Position numbers and translations under genes: made by a program. DNA of 64,000 nucleotides, from the NCBI RefSeq assembly GCF_001424105.1, contig NZ_LMQH01000006.1, forward strand, positions 42,179 through 106,178, given 5' to 3'. Every line of letters starts with the position of its first letter. Positions within the stretch are counted from its first letter, which is position 1. The DNA is from Chryseobacterium sp. Leaf394 (lineage in GTDB: Bacteria > Bacteroidota > Bacteroidia > Flavobacteriales > Weeksellaceae). Of the stretch, positions 52,393 to 60,910 are shown in pieces. The notes beneath the pieces were generated by a model, which worked only from the letters and a program-made list of their open reading frames with translations, did no database searches and was not told the DNA's origin.

Positions 52393-54522
52393 TCAGACTC
52401 CTTTTTTAAAATTAAAATGATTGATTAAAATTCTGATTTCATTAAATTCAAAATCCGACGGCAGCGCATTCTTCCACTCATTGAGGGTTTCGTGAGGTTT
52501 TTTATAAAACTCGTCTTCAAAAATTTTGATTTTGTCTGAAGTGATGACTCTGGAGATATCTAACAGACCCTGTTCTGCATATTTGGCGAGATGTCCGATG
52601 ACGGTTTCCTTTACCAAACCTCTCTCCATGGCAATCTGGGAGATGGTTTTTCCCTGTTCAAATAATTGGAAAGTTAAAACCTGAGAAGGAACTTTCGCAA
52701 TCTGCATTGTCACTTCTTTGTTATTTTTTTCATCTAAAAGTTTAGTTTCCAAAAGATGAATTTCCCTTAAACTATTGAGGTACTCTTCAGTATCTTCAAG
52801 CCAGTTCCTTAGGTCGTCATTGTATTGTTTCAGGCCTTTCGCTCCTTTAATTTCAGAATAAAAATCCTTCATCGGATCAAAAATTTTATTCCTTGTTTCT
52901 GTAAAAAAGAAATTGACGGCGCCTTTGGTTTTACTTTCAATTTCAGCCCATTCTTCTTCTCCGGCGATGAAGCTGTTGATTTTCTGATTTAAAATACGGT
53001 CGAGTTTATCAAAAATTCTGACGAGATTCAGGGTATCGTGTTTCAGTTCCTGATACAGTTTTTTTGCTTTTAAATGATCAATACTTTTGGTAACAATCGA
53101 GCGGTTGTTCCAGTCTTCCACTTCTTTCAGAAACCAATGGCAGTCGAGTGTTCTGAGCACTTTTCTGATGCTGTAATCGTATTTTTCCCTGTTAATTATG
53201 GTTTCCACCTGATCATTTGCGTGCGTATCTCCCTGGAATTTTAAAATCCGGTTATCTTTAAAAATAACTTCAGGAGTAATTTTTGATTTTAAAACAATTC
53301 CCTCCAAAGTACGGCAACGTGAAAGTGCAACATACACCTGTCCTGCCGTAAAACTTTTTCCTGCATCAATAATTACTTTATCAAAAGTTAAACCCTGACT
53401 TTTATGAATGGTAACCGCCCACGCCAGCTTGATCGGAAACTGCTCAAAACTTCCCAAAACTTCTTCCTTGATATTTTTTTCGCTGTCGAGAAAATATTTT
53501 TTCTGTTCCCAGACTTCTCTTTTTACAGTAATTTCACGTTCAGAACCTTCTAAAACAACCTTGATTTCCTTTTCATCCAGAGAAGAAATTTCACCTAATT
53601 TTCCGTTGTAATATTTTTTCTCACCAGAAATATCGTTTCGGATAAACATGACCTGAGCGCCAATTTTTAAATCTAAAAACTGCTCATTCGGAAACTGATT
53701 TTCTTTAAATTCACCAAAAAGTTTGGCTTCATAGGTTGTGCCGTCGTGTTTTAATTCCTGGAGTTTTTCCTGATTGATGTCATCGGCCATTTTGTTGTGC
53801 GAACACAGGTAAACATAAGGCTGATCTCCGGAATCAAAAAGCGGATCGTATCTTTTGTTGAGCTCTTCAAAATTAATACTGGCAACATCGCCGTCGCGGA
53901 TCGCATTTAAAATTTCAAGAAAATCTTCGTCGGTCTGTCTGTAAACCTTTGTCAGTTCAATTGTAAGTAACGGAATCTGTTTGATGGCTAAACTGTCGAA
54001 GAAAAACGGTGAACTGTAAAACATTTTTAAGACATATTCATCTCTCACCACAGGTGGAAGCTGGTATAAATCTCCGATGAAAAGCATTTGTACACCTCCG
54101 AAAGGCTGCACATTTCTTCTTATAAAACGCAGTGAATGGTCCATCATATCCAGAACATCGGCTCTGAGCATTGAAACCTCATCAATAATGATTACTTCTA
54201 CTTCACGCAGGAGTTTTAATTTATCTTTTCTATATTTGAAATGTTGTTGAAGATCAAAAATATTATTGGCAAGATTGGTATCGATTCTGTCGGTGGTCGG
54301 CAGAAAAGTTCTGAGCGGAAGTCCGAACATAGAATGCACGGTAACTCCGCCGGCGTTGATAGCGGCGATGCCTGTGGGTGCCACAACGATGTGTTTTTTG
54401 CGGGTGCGTTTTACAAAATCGTTCAGGAAGGTGGTCTTTCCGGTTCCTGCTTTACCGGTTAAAAATACACTTCGGTTGGTATGCTCAATTAATTCAAAAA
54501 AATGATCTTTCATCGTGTTCAA
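52393..54522 (-). CDS. PIF1-like helicase with C-terminal helix-turn-helix
   Basis: A 709-residue SF1B DNA helicase. Walker A GKAGTGKTT (23-31), then the PIF1-type VVAPTGIAAINAGGVTVHSMF near 50, Walker B IIIDEVSMLRADVLD near 110, FIGDLYQLPPV near 148, and the late motif WAVTIHKSQGLTFD with YVALSRCRTLEGI near 410. Residues 590-709 hold a winged helix-turn-helix (QGKTISQIAMERGLVKETV). This layout is common in Bacteroidota and is probably a housekeeping G-quadruplex or repair helicase. The start could be 54522 or the Met at 54513. Confidence 0.92.
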   Translation of the reverse strand: MNTMKDHFFELIEHTNRSVFLTGKAGTGKTTFLNDFVKRTRKKHIVVAPTGIAAINAGGVTVHSMFGLPLRTFLPTTDRIDTNLANNIFDLQQHFKYRKDKLKLLREVEVIIIDEVSMLRADVLDMMDHSLRFIRRNVQPFGGVQMLFIGDLYQLPPVVRDEYVLKMFYSSPFFFDSLAIKQIPLLTIELTKVYRQTDEDFLEILNAIRDGDVASINFEELNKRYDPLFDSGDQPYVYLCSHNKMADDINQEKLQELKHDGTTYEAKLFGEFKENQFPNEQFLDLKIGAQVMFIRNDISGEKKYYNGKLGEISSLDEKEIKVVLEGSEREITVKREVWEQKKYFLDSEKNIKEEVLGSFEQFPIKLAWAVTIHKSQGLTFDKVIIDAGKSFTAGQVYVALSRCRTLEGIVLKSKITPEVIFKDNRILKFQGDTHANDQVETIINREKYDYSIRKVLRTLDCHWFLKEVEDWNNRSIVTKSIDHLKAKKLYQELKHDTLNLVRIFDKLDRILNQKINSFIAGEEEWAEIESKTKGAVNFFFTETRNKIFDPMKDFYSEIKGAKGLKQYNDDLRNWLEDTEEYLNSLREIHLLETKLLDEKNNKEVTMQIAKVPSQVLTFQLFEQGKTISQIAMERGLVKETVIGHLAKYAEQGLLDISRVITSDKIKIFEDEFYKKPHETLNEWKNALPSDFEFNEIRILINHFNFKKGV

Positions 54523-54578
54523 AATTACAAAAATGTTGCGAAGGCATACACTTTGATTTCGTTTAAAAAAATGATATA

Positions 54579-55019
54579 ATGAAAATGAGTTTAGTAAAAA
54601 TAATTTCTGTCTGCATATTTTCTCTGATGATCACAGCATGCAAAACTGCCGCTCCGGATCCGGAAACACTGCCAAAAGATATCGCCGAAAGACCTGCTGA
54701 TGCCGATAGCAGAAAATATGATCAGGCACAGCTTGATATTTTAAAATCAGCGATAGACGCAGAAATTGCCAAAGAAAAATGTACAGATCCTAAAAAGTGG
54801 GCATTCTCTCCAATTGGCGCAAAAGCTTGCGGAGGACCGTATTCGTATATCGCTTATCCGAAAAAAAATGAGGAATCTATTCTTGCAAAAATTGAAAATT
54901 TCAAAAACAGAATGATTGATCACAACAAAAAGTATAACCTTACCTCAGACTGTATGCTTCCGGCAGAACCGGTTTCCATCAGATGCGAAGGTGGGAAAGC
55001 AATGCTTGTGTATCCTTAG
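54579..55019 (+). CDS. Hypothetical lipoprotein with four further cysteines
   Basis: A 146-residue lipoprotein with lipobox MITAC (C21). The mature part has cysteines around KCTDPKKW, KACGGPYSYIAYP, DCMLPAEP and IRCEGG, likely two disulfides. The family is seen in Chryseobacterium and relatives without known function. It is divergent from the PIF1-like helicase across 56 bases. Confidence 0.7.
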   Translation: MKMSLVKIISVCIFSLMITACKTAAPDPETLPKDIAERPADADSRKYDQAQLDILKSAIDAEIAKEKCTDPKKWAFSPIGAKACGGPYSYIAYPKKNEESILAKIENFKNRMIDHNKKYNLTSDCMLPAEPVSIRCEGGKAMLVYP

Positions 55020-55160
55020 GGGAAAAGAAACAAGGAAAAAGTAAAAAGAACCCAGGTTTATTTAAAGAGACCAGGAAAAAACAAAAAGAAAAGATAAGTG
55101 TAAAGAATAAGTTTGAATTTTAAATTAGTTTTCATCAAATACAACTTTTCAATACTCAAA

Positions 55161-55250
55161 AACCTCGAAGTGGTTTAATATCCATAGCCGTGGGTGAAAC
55201 CTACGGAAAATAACAAACAATATTCACAATTACCACGAAGTGGTTCACTA
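55161..55250. repeat. Repeat element with ACC-CGAAG-GGT hairpins
   Basis: Two short hairpins, AACCTCGAAGTGGTT (55161-55175) and ACCACGAAGTGGT (55232-55244), enclose CCATAGCCGTGGGTGAAACC, itself a hairpin-like word. This pattern recalls dispersed elements I know from Bacteroidota genomes. Confidence 0.55.
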
Positions 55251-55265
55251 ACTGAATTTTTACAA

Positions 55266-55306
55266 AAAAAACGACTTTGAAAATGTTTTCAAAAGTCGTT
55301 TTTGTT
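55266..55306. terminator. Bidirectional terminator
   Basis: AAAAACGACTTTGAAAA pairs with TTTTCAAAAGTCGTTTTT with one bulge; A's precede and T's follow, so it can serve both the lipoprotein gene and the minus-strand transferase-like gene. Confidence 0.8.
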
Positions 55307-55388
55307 TTTAAGTCAAATTATCAGAAATAAATGAAGCCCTCAGACTCTGAAGCCCTACAATCCTCAGACTCTCCAACCCTTCAACTCA

Positions 55389-55907
55389 TCACTCCTCCTT
55401 ATACCACGAAGAATATTTCACATAATTATCTGCTATTCTGTTTACTTCACCTTCCAGAAGCTGGGAATTAATGTCCTTTAATTTTCTTGCCGGAACGCCG
55501 CCCCACACTTCTCCGGATTTAATGTGAGTTCCCTGCGTTACCACAGATCCTGCTCCCACAATTGAGTTTTCTTCTACCAGACAATTATCCATTACAATCG
55601 AACCCATTCCTATAAGAACGTTGTCCTGGATGGTGCAGCCATGAACAATTGCATTGTGACCGATGGATACGTTGTTGCCGATATTTAGAGGATGCTTCTC
55701 GTAAGTGCAGTGCAGCATTACATTATCCTGAATGTTGACTTTGTTGCCCATTTTAATATAATGTACATCCCCACGAATCACTGCATTGTACCAGATGCTG
55801 CAATCTGTTCCCATGGTAACATCTCCGATGATGGTTGCGGTTTCTGCTAAAAAAGTATTCGCCCCGATTTGCGGTGTTTTACCTAAAAGTTCTTTTATTA
55901 AAGCCAT
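55389..55907 (-). CDS. Gamma-carbonic-anhydrase-like left-handed beta-helix protein
   Basis: A 172-residue protein of hexapeptide repeats from about residue 15 to 150. Three histidines sit where the gamma-class zinc ligands are (MLHCTY, IGHNAIVHG), and the C-terminal helix is present. It matches the YrdA/PaaY branch, whose carbonic anhydrase activity varies between members. It is a single gene. Confidence 0.88.
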   Translation of the reverse strand: MALIKELLGKTPQIGANTFLAETATIIGDVTMGTDCSIWYNAVIRGDVHYIKMGNKVNIQDNVMLHCTYEKHPLNIGNNVSIGHNAIVHGCTIQDNVLIGMGSIVMDNCLVEENSIVGAGSVVTQGTHIKSGEVWGGVPARKLKDINSQLLEGEVNRIADNYVKYSSWYKEE

Positions 55908-56007
55908 AATTTAATGTGAAAATTTGAAAATGAGTTAATTTGAAAATTAGATTTAAAAACTACAGTGGTAAATTACAGTGATAGCAAAAATCTAACTCCG
56001 GTTATCC

Positions 56008-56036
56008 TTGTCTCCATTCTAAAATCCGTATTTTTG
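56008..56036 (+). promoter_or_regulatory. Promoter of the Nfu gene
   Basis: -33 TTG (56008-56010), an 18-base spacer and -7 TATTTTTG (56029-56036), 22 bases before the ATG. This is the cleanest full Bacteroidota promoter in the window. Confidence 0.6.
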
Positions 56037-56058
56037 TACATTCAAATTTAATTAAAAA

Positions 56059-56937
56059 ATGCATACCATACTTATAGAACCAACCGAAAACCCGAAAGTG
56101 ATGAAATTTGTAGCCGACTACAACTTAATTCCGGGTTCTCTGGAGCTGGACAGAGATTCTGATGTTTCAGAAATTCCTTTGGCGCAGGAACTTTTCAATT
56201 ATCCTTTTGTGGAAAGAATTTTTATTACAGCCAATTTTATAGCAGTTGCAAAACAGGATACCGTAGAATGGGAACACGTAGCTGAAAGCCTGAAAAATGT
56301 AATAGAAGATGAATTGTTGGCCAACCCGAGAATTTACCTGCAGAAGAAAAAGGAAATGTATCAGATCTACGCTGAAATGACGCCTAATCCTAACGTGATG
56401 AAATTTGTTTCAAGCCAGCTTTTGATGGATGGTTTCGTGGAAGTAAAATCCAGGGATCAGGCTCAGGGCGTACCTTTGGCTCAGGCAATTTTCACTGAAT
56501 TTGATTTTGCAAATGAAGTTTTCATTTCTGACAATTTCGTAGCGGTGACAAGAGATAATTCCGTTGAATGGCATCAGGTGATGATGGCGGTTCGCGGCTA
56601 TATTGCAGAATACCTTCAGAGTGGTGGTGAAATTTCAACAATTGAAGCACAGAAGCATGAAAATCCTGTTGAGAAAATTATCAACAGAGATTACACCGAT
56701 GACGAGCAGAAGATTTCTGATATTTTAAATGAATATGTTGCCCCGGCAGTAGAAAATGATGGTGGGAAAATTTCTTTAATGGAATACGACGGATCTACAA
56801 AAACAGCCAGAATGTTGTTACAGGGTGCGTGCTCGGGCTGTCCAAGTTCCACTGCAACTTTAAAAGGAGGAATCGAAAATATTTTAAAACAATTCGTACC
56901 TGAACTGGTAGAAAGAGTAGAAGCCGTAAACGGATAA
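56059..56937 (+). CDS. Nfu-type iron-sulfur cluster carrier with two N-terminal domains
   Basis: A 292-residue protein. Two tandem Nfu N-terminal domains, each with a TENPKVMKF or TPNPNVMKF motif (near residues 6 and 110), are followed by the NifU C-terminal domain with the cluster ligands C258 and C261 in GACSGCPSST. It carries [4Fe-4S] clusters to target proteins. Twin N-domains are common in Bacteroidota. hemH follows after 74 bases with a palindrome between. Confidence 0.92.
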   Translation: MHTILIEPTENPKVMKFVADYNLIPGSLELDRDSDVSEIPLAQELFNYPFVERIFITANFIAVAKQDTVEWEHVAESLKNVIEDELLANPRIYLQKKKEMYQIYAEMTPNPNVMKFVSSQLLMDGFVEVKSRDQAQGVPLAQAIFTEFDFANEVFISDNFVAVTRDNSVEWHQVMMAVRGYIAEYLQSGGEISTIEAQKHENPVEKIINRDYTDDEQKISDILNEYVAPAVENDGGKISLMEYDGSTKTARMLLQGACSGCPSSTATLKGGIENILKQFVPELVERVEAVNG

Positions 56938-56944
56938 ACAGATA

Positions 56945-57010
56945 AGTAATGAGCAATGAGTAATAAGCAAAATGTAAATTACTCGTTACTTATTACCCAT
57001 TACTCATAAT
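56945..57010. repeat. Imperfect palindrome between nfu and hemH
   Basis: The left arm 56945-56967 (AGTAATGAGCAATGAGTAAT...) and the right arm 56988-57010 are approximate reverse complements over about 22 bases. In size and place it parallels the palindrome between yicC and gmk. Confidence 0.55.
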
Positions 57011-57011
57011 T

Positions 57012-58034
57012 ATGAAGGGAATTTTATTAGTCAACCTCGGTTCGCCAAGGTCAACATCTGTTCCGGATGTAAAAGAATATCTTGATGAATTTTTAATGGA
57101 TGAACGCGTGATCGACTACCGCTGGTTTTTCCGTGCACTTCTGGTAAAAGGAATTATTCTCAATACTAGACCTGCAAAATCTGCCGAGGCTTACAAAACA
57201 GTCTGGACAGACCAAGGTTCGCCTTTGATCGTCATCACACAGCAGCTTCAGAAAAAACTTCAGAAATTAGTGGATGTTCCGGTAGAGATCGGGATGAGAT
57301 ATGCCCAACCTAGTATTGAAGCAGGAATTCAGAAACTCGTAGATCAGGGTGTAACGGATATTGTGCTTTTTCCACTGTATCCGCAATATGCGATGAGTAC
57401 AACAGAAACGGTTATCGAGAAAGCTGAGGAAGTGAGAAAAAAATCTTTTCCGCAGGTGAGAATCAATTATATTCAGCCATTTTACAACAGAGATATTTAC
57501 ATCGACTGTCTTGCAGAGAGCATTAAAGAAAAACTTCCTGAAAATTTTGATGCGCTGCAGTTCTCCTATCACGGAGTTCCGGAGAGACATATATATAAGA
57601 CAGATCCCACCAATACCTGTAATCTCAACGACTGCTGCTCGCGTGAAAGCAACCCGAGTCATCAGTTTTGCTACCGTCATCAGTGTTTTGATGTAACCAA
57701 TTCGGTGATCAAAAAATTGGGACTACCAAAAGACAAGGTGATGGTAACTTTCCAATCCCGCCTGGGGAAAGATAAATGGATGGAGCCCTATACTGATGAA
57801 ACGCTTGAAACGGTAGGAAAAAAGGGTGTGAAAAATTTAGCTATCGTCTGTCCGGCCTTTGTTGCGGATTGTCTTGAAACTCTGGAAGAGATTTCTGTAG
57901 AAGGTAAACATCAGTTTGAACATGGTGGTGGTGAGAATTTCCATTACATTCCGTGCCTTAATGATGAAGACCGATGGGTAAATGTTGTAAAAACACTTTG
58001 TGAAGAGAGATTAAATGAATTTTACAAGGTATAA
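57012..58034 (+). CDS. hemH: Ferrochelatase
   Basis: A 340-residue enzyme inserting iron into protoporphyrin IX, the last step of haem synthesis. The start GILLVNLGSP is typical; SYHGVPERH near residue 184 holds the catalytic histidine, and CLETLEEI near 296 the matching glutamate. Between them lies a cysteine-rich stretch (CNLNDCC, FCYRHQC) that could hold an iron-sulfur cluster, as known for some bacterial ferrochelatases. It ends at a 10-bp-stem terminator. Confidence 0.95.
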   Translation: MKGILLVNLGSPRSTSVPDVKEYLDEFLMDERVIDYRWFFRALLVKGIILNTRPAKSAEAYKTVWTDQGSPLIVITQQLQKKLQKLVDVPVEIGMRYAQPSIEAGIQKLVDQGVTDIVLFPLYPQYAMSTTETVIEKAEEVRKKSFPQVRINYIQPFYNRDIYIDCLAESIKEKLPENFDALQFSYHGVPERHIYKTDPTNTCNLNDCCSRESNPSHQFCYRHQCFDVTNSVIKKLGLPKDKVMVTFQSRLGKDKWMEPYTDETLETVGKKGVKNLAIVCPAFVADCLETLEEISVEGKHQFEHGGGENFHYIPCLNDEDRWVNVVKTLCEERLNEFYKV

Positions 58035-58061
58035 CCCCAAAATAATCGAAAAAAAATCATT

Positions 58062-58070
58062 CCCCCCCCC
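58062..58070 (+). repeat. Run of nine C's
   Basis: A nine-C homopolymer in otherwise very AT-rich intergenic DNA, between hemH and its terminator. Runs this long can slip in length. Confidence 0.7.
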
Positions 58071-58111
58071 ATAAATTAAACACTGAATCAATATAAAAAT
58101 TAAAATATTTT

Positions 58112-58147
58112 AACAATACCCATAAAAAATTAGGGGTATTGTTTTGT
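58112..58147 (+). terminator. Terminator after hemH
   Basis: AACAATACCC (58112-58121) and GGGTATTGTT (58134-58143) pair perfectly, followed by a T-rich stretch. Confidence 0.85.
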
Positions 58148-58172
58148 TTATTGGATATTTTTCATACCTTTA
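58144..58172 (+). promoter_or_regulatory. Candidate promoter of the small gene pair
   Basis: -33 TTG (58144-58146), an 18-base spacer and -7 TACCTTTA (58165-58172, one base off TAnnTTTG), 37 bases before the first ATG. Confidence 0.4.
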
Positions 58173-58209
58173 CCTCATCAAAGACAAAATGACACTTTAA
58201 AAATTAGAA

Positions 58210-58440
58210 ATGATGGAGGCTACTATTGAAATTTTAAAAAAGAAAATCGAGGTTTTGAGTCCGGATCTTCTGGAAGCTCTTTCAAAAATTCTTGACAAGG
58301 TAGAAACACAGGTGCTGGCAGATATTCCGCAGTTTCAGATGGACGAAGTTTCGTACAGAATTCAGTTTCATTCTGAAAATCCTGCTACCAAACTTGATTT
58401 CTTTGATAATGTTGCCGAACTGGAGCAGATTTGCGCTTAA
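58210..58440 (+). CDS. Hypothetical small protein, possible antitoxin
   Basis: A 76-residue acidic protein: a helical first half (EILKKKIEVLSPDLLEALSKIL) and an extended C-terminal half (DEVSYRIQFHSENPATKLDF). The frame is followed after three bases by a second small gene. A short helical protein coupled to a ParE/RelE-like partner is the usual layout of a type II antitoxin, but no DNA-binding fold is recognised here. The call rests on the layout. Confidence 0.45.
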   Translation: MMEATIEILKKKIEVLSPDLLEALSKILDKVETQVLADIPQFQMDEVSYRIQFHSENPATKLDFFDNVAELEQICA

Positions 58441-58443
58441 GCC

Positions 58444-58704
58444 ATGAAAATACTTCTGTCATCAATCGCAAAAAATGACATCCGGATGCTGATGCGTGTG
58501 TTTAATGCTGAAAAGGAAAATAATGATAAATTTTTTCTGGATGTACTGAAAGATTCTGTACAGCAGATTGTAGAAAATTCAGAGCATATTGATATTAAAA
58601 ACATGGAGATGCAGGTTTTTAAAACCGACAGCCTTCCGGTCAATATTCATTACATTATTGAAGATAATGACAGCCTACTGATAACAGCGGTCTTTAAAGA
58701 GTAA
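58444..58704 (+). CDS. Hypothetical small protein, ParE/RelE-like
   Basis: An 86-residue protein. The start ILLSSIAKNDIRMLMRVF and the end NIHYIIEDNDSLLITAVF recall the first strand-helix and the last strands of the RelE/ParE toxin fold, with about the right length. The basic residues common near the ends of active RelE toxins are sparse, and the middle is acidic (NSEHIDIKNMEM), so it may be a degenerate or non-toxic relative. It starts three bases after the stop of its partner. Confidence 0.4.
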   Translation: MKILLSSIAKNDIRMLMRVFNAEKENNDKFFLDVLKDSVQQIVENSEHIDIKNMEMQVFKTDSLPVNIHYIIEDNDSLLITAVFKE

Positions 58705-58784
58705 AGACCCTAAAAAAAAGAAACTTTGTTTATTTGACATATTATATTTTATTTTTCTGTGAGTCTTCATAAGACAGTTGATCG

Positions 58785-58823
58785 CCAAAACCTTACACTC
58801 GAACTGTAGGGTTTTGGTTTTTT
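58785..58823. terminator. Terminator between convergent genes
   Basis: CCAAAACCTTAC (58785-58796) pairs with GTAGGGTTTTGG (58806-58817) with one mismatch, followed by T's; it closes the small gene pair. Confidence 0.8.
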
Positions 58824-60034
58824 CATTTTACCGGTGTTCTGAATTCTCCGTAACCAATAAGTCCGTCATAGTTTCTTCCAAAGGGTCTGTAGTAAAGAAA
58901 TGCCTGATAAAGATTTTCGGTCTGCCAGAAATTCCCGTTGATTTCACCAAAATTCATGCTTCCATCTGCCTCTTTCGTTGCAAGAATATAATTATAGAAT
59001 CCCTGTTTCAGGAAAATTTTAGCAATGTATTTTTTCTTTTCGGTATCGTAAGTCATCATATTTTCTTTTGAAGGTTTAAAATTATTAAAACCTCCTAAAA
59101 TATAAAGTTCTTTGTCCATAGGTTCAGAATCCAGAGAAAAATGAACAACTGCGTAGTCCGCTTCACGCTCAGCATTCCGCTCAATCCCCATGTCATTTCT
59201 CCTGAAATACCACGCACCGTTCACGTCCGGCTGATACTGATAATCCAATGGATATGCCCACACCGGATGTAGATAAGACTGATTCACATTGTCGATAATT
59301 TCCGTGGCACGCACCATATCTGCCGGCATTCTGATATTTTTATTGTCAAAATAATAGAATTCATTATTCCCCGGAAAAGTTAGATTCATCTGCTGAAACA
59401 AAAGCTGATTTCCCATCGTTGAACTCGGTTTCTGATTGTATACCACCATATGCGGATTGTTGTTCTGAACAACATTCATAGTCATCGAATTGACATTGGA
59501 GGAAATATCTCCACCCTTGGAAGTTGCCTGCACTTCTACTCTCTGGTTGATATTGGGTTTTCTCGCATCAGAAACTCTGGTGATATTTAAAGCCAGGTTT
59601 ACACCATTTTCAGAAATACTGAATCTCCTTTTAAATAAAGGCTTATCTGCAGAATCTTTGTACACGATAATTTCAAAATTACCGGAAATTTTAGGCCTGA
59701 TTTTATCGTTTGGAAATGTAAGTTTATAATGGGTATAAGGCTGAAGTGTATTGAAAGAATACTCGAATTGATCGAGCAAAGCATTCATCGTTCCTGTGGC
59801 AATTTCGGTAAAGAATAAATTATCATCCTGCCAGTTTCTGTCATAATGTTTCAGCGTGTATCGGAAAATAGTGCTGGAGTTGGTCAGGTCATCAAAAGTT
59901 AAAACCAACTGCTGATCCATATTGATAACCGGTGTTTCGTCATTGGTCTGAGGATTAAACAACTGAATACTTTGAATGTTCTGTCCGAAAGCCAGAGAAC
60001 CTAAACTGAATAAAAATATCTGCAACGTTTTCAT
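58823..60034 (-). CDS. Type IX secretion system plug protein (DUF5103)
   Basis: A 403-residue secreted protein of DUF5103, now understood as the plug protein that closes the SprA translocon of the type IX secretion system. After the signal peptide (to about 18, AFGQ) comes the first domain with YTLKHYDRNW and PYTHYKLTFPND, a middle beta domain, and the end region with KELYILGGFNNF and GRNYDGLIGYG. Bacteria with T9SS have this gene as a rule, which supports the Flavobacteriia assignment. No other T9SS gene lies next to it. Confidence 0.88.
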   Translation of the reverse strand: MKTLQIFLFSLGSLAFGQNIQSIQLFNPQTNDETPVINMDQQLVLTFDDLTNSSTIFRYTLKHYDRNWQDDNLFFTEIATGTMNALLDQFEYSFNTLQPYTHYKLTFPNDKIRPKISGNFEIIVYKDSADKPLFKRRFSISENGVNLALNITRVSDARKPNINQRVEVQATSKGGDISSNVNSMTMNVVQNNNPHMVVYNQKPSSTMGNQLLFQQMNLTFPGNNEFYYFDNKNIRMPADMVRATEIIDNVNQSYLHPVWAYPLDYQYQPDVNGAWYFRRNDMGIERNAEREADYAVVHFSLDSEPMDKELYILGGFNNFKPSKENMMTYDTEKKKYIAKIFLKQGFYNYILATKEADGSMNFGEINGNFWQTENLYQAFLYYRPFGRNYDGLIGYGEFRTPVK

Positions 60035-60068
60035 TATGACGAAGATAACGAATCTCTGCAGAATATCG

Positions 60069-60076
60069 TATTTTTG
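60069..60076 (+). promoter_or_regulatory. -7 element TATTTTTG before the hydrolase gene
   Basis: TATTTTTG is identical to the -7 element of nfu and lies 19 bases before the ATG at 60096. The -33 partner is unclear. Confidence 0.45.
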
Positions 60077-60095
60077 ATAAAAAAATATTCAGAAT

Positions 60096-60734
60096 ATGTT
60101 TCAAATACAGGCCTTCGTATGCAACTTTGCGAGTGAAAACACCTACATACTTTACAATAAAAACAAAAATGCCTGGCTCATCGATCCGGGAAATATGAAT
60201 GAGCAGGAAACCCAGGCTATTAAAGATTTCATCAATCAGAATGAACTGACAATTGAAAAAATAATTCTGACCCATGCTCATATTGATCATATTTTAGATC
60301 TGCAGTGGGCATTTGACACCTATAAAGCTCCGGTAACCATGCATCAGGACGACAAAGAAGTTTTAGATATGTTCCAAATCAGCGGAATGAGATTCGGGTT
60401 TGAGCTAGATCACATTAATGTTGATTTAGAATACATCAACGAAGGAGACGAATTGGATTTTGACGGAGAAAAATTTAAAATCTATCACGTTCCGGGACAT
60501 TCGCCAGGCAGTGTTGTTTATCATAATGAAACACAAAAATTTATGATTTCAGGGGATGTTTTGTTTGAAGGAAGTATTGGTAGAACTGATCTATACAAGG
60601 GAAATTACGAACAGTTAATTGAAGGAATCAAAACCAAACTCTTAATTCTGGACAAAGAAACGCAGGTTTTTTCTGGTCACGGAAATCCTACTACGATTGG
60701 ATTTGAGAAACAGTATAATCCGTTTTTAAAATGA
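60096..60734 (+). CDS. Glyoxalase-II-like metallo-hydrolase
   Basis: A 212-residue MBL-fold hydrolase with THAHIDH (ligands H60, H62, D64, H65), HVPGHSPGS, the bridging Asp in SGDVLFEGSIGRTD and the final histidine in FSGHGNPTTI. It lacks the C-terminal glutathione-binding domain of full glyoxalase II, as is usual in this short bacterial branch, so the thioester substrate may differ. Its stop lies just before the chromosomal end of the mobile element. Confidence 0.9.
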   Translation: MFQIQAFVCNFASENTYILYNKNKNAWLIDPGNMNEQETQAIKDFINQNELTIEKIILTHAHIDHILDLQWAFDTYKAPVTMHQDDKEVLDMFQISGMRFGFELDHINVDLEYINEGDELDFDGEKFKIYHVPGHSPGSVVYHNETQKFMISGDVLFEGSIGRTDLYKGNYEQLIEGIKTKLLILDKETQVFSGHGNPTTIGFEKQYNPFLK

Positions 60735-60794
60735 TTTTTTTAAAATTTTAATACCCGAAGATAGTCCGACAGCTTTTTGTTATAAAATTAAAGA

Positions 60795-60824
60795 CCCTTG
60801 AATATACTAATATTCAAGGGTTTT
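60795..60824. terminator. Terminator, probably of a displaced tRNA gene
   Basis: A perfect 10-bp stem, CCCTTGAATA (60795-60804) and TATTCAAGGG (60811-60820), has T's on the + side and also on the minus side. Its place, eight bases from a tRNA-like 3' end, copies the tRNA-Cys/terminator layout at 35298-35336. Confidence 0.8.
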
Positions 60825-60828
60825 ATTG

Positions 60829-60843
60829 TGGTCCCACCTGGGC
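60829..60843 (-). other. Candidate attachment site: tRNA 3'-end fragment
   Basis: Read on the minus strand the 15 bases are GCCCAGGTGGGACCA: the end of a T arm followed by acceptor TGGGACC and discriminator A. No complete tRNA is attached; the match stops at once to the right, where the integrase region begins. From memory it fits the end of a Bacteroidota tRNA starting GGTCCCA (perhaps tRNA-Met). Confidence 0.5.
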
Positions 60844-60910
60844 AAAATTTGGATTTTAATAAGATTTAATATACTTTTATCAACTGATAATCAAATTATT
60901 ACTATATATA

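Larger units (their letters stand above)
55020..55388. other. Gap of 369 bases with repeats and a terminator
   Basis: Low-complexity A/G-rich sequence (55020-55110) is followed by the repeat element at 55161-55250, a terminator at 55266-55306, and a C/T-rich stretch with repeated CTCAGACTCT (55340-55370). No gene is seen. Confidence 0.6.

Noticed and set aside
57267..57680. 137-codon open frame opposite to hemH
   Set aside because: Antisense to a clear ferrochelatase gene, no homology, no start signals.
60829..60843. A complete tRNA gene at the element boundary
   Set aside because: Only the 3' 15 bases fit; no anticodon arm or D arm follows on either side.
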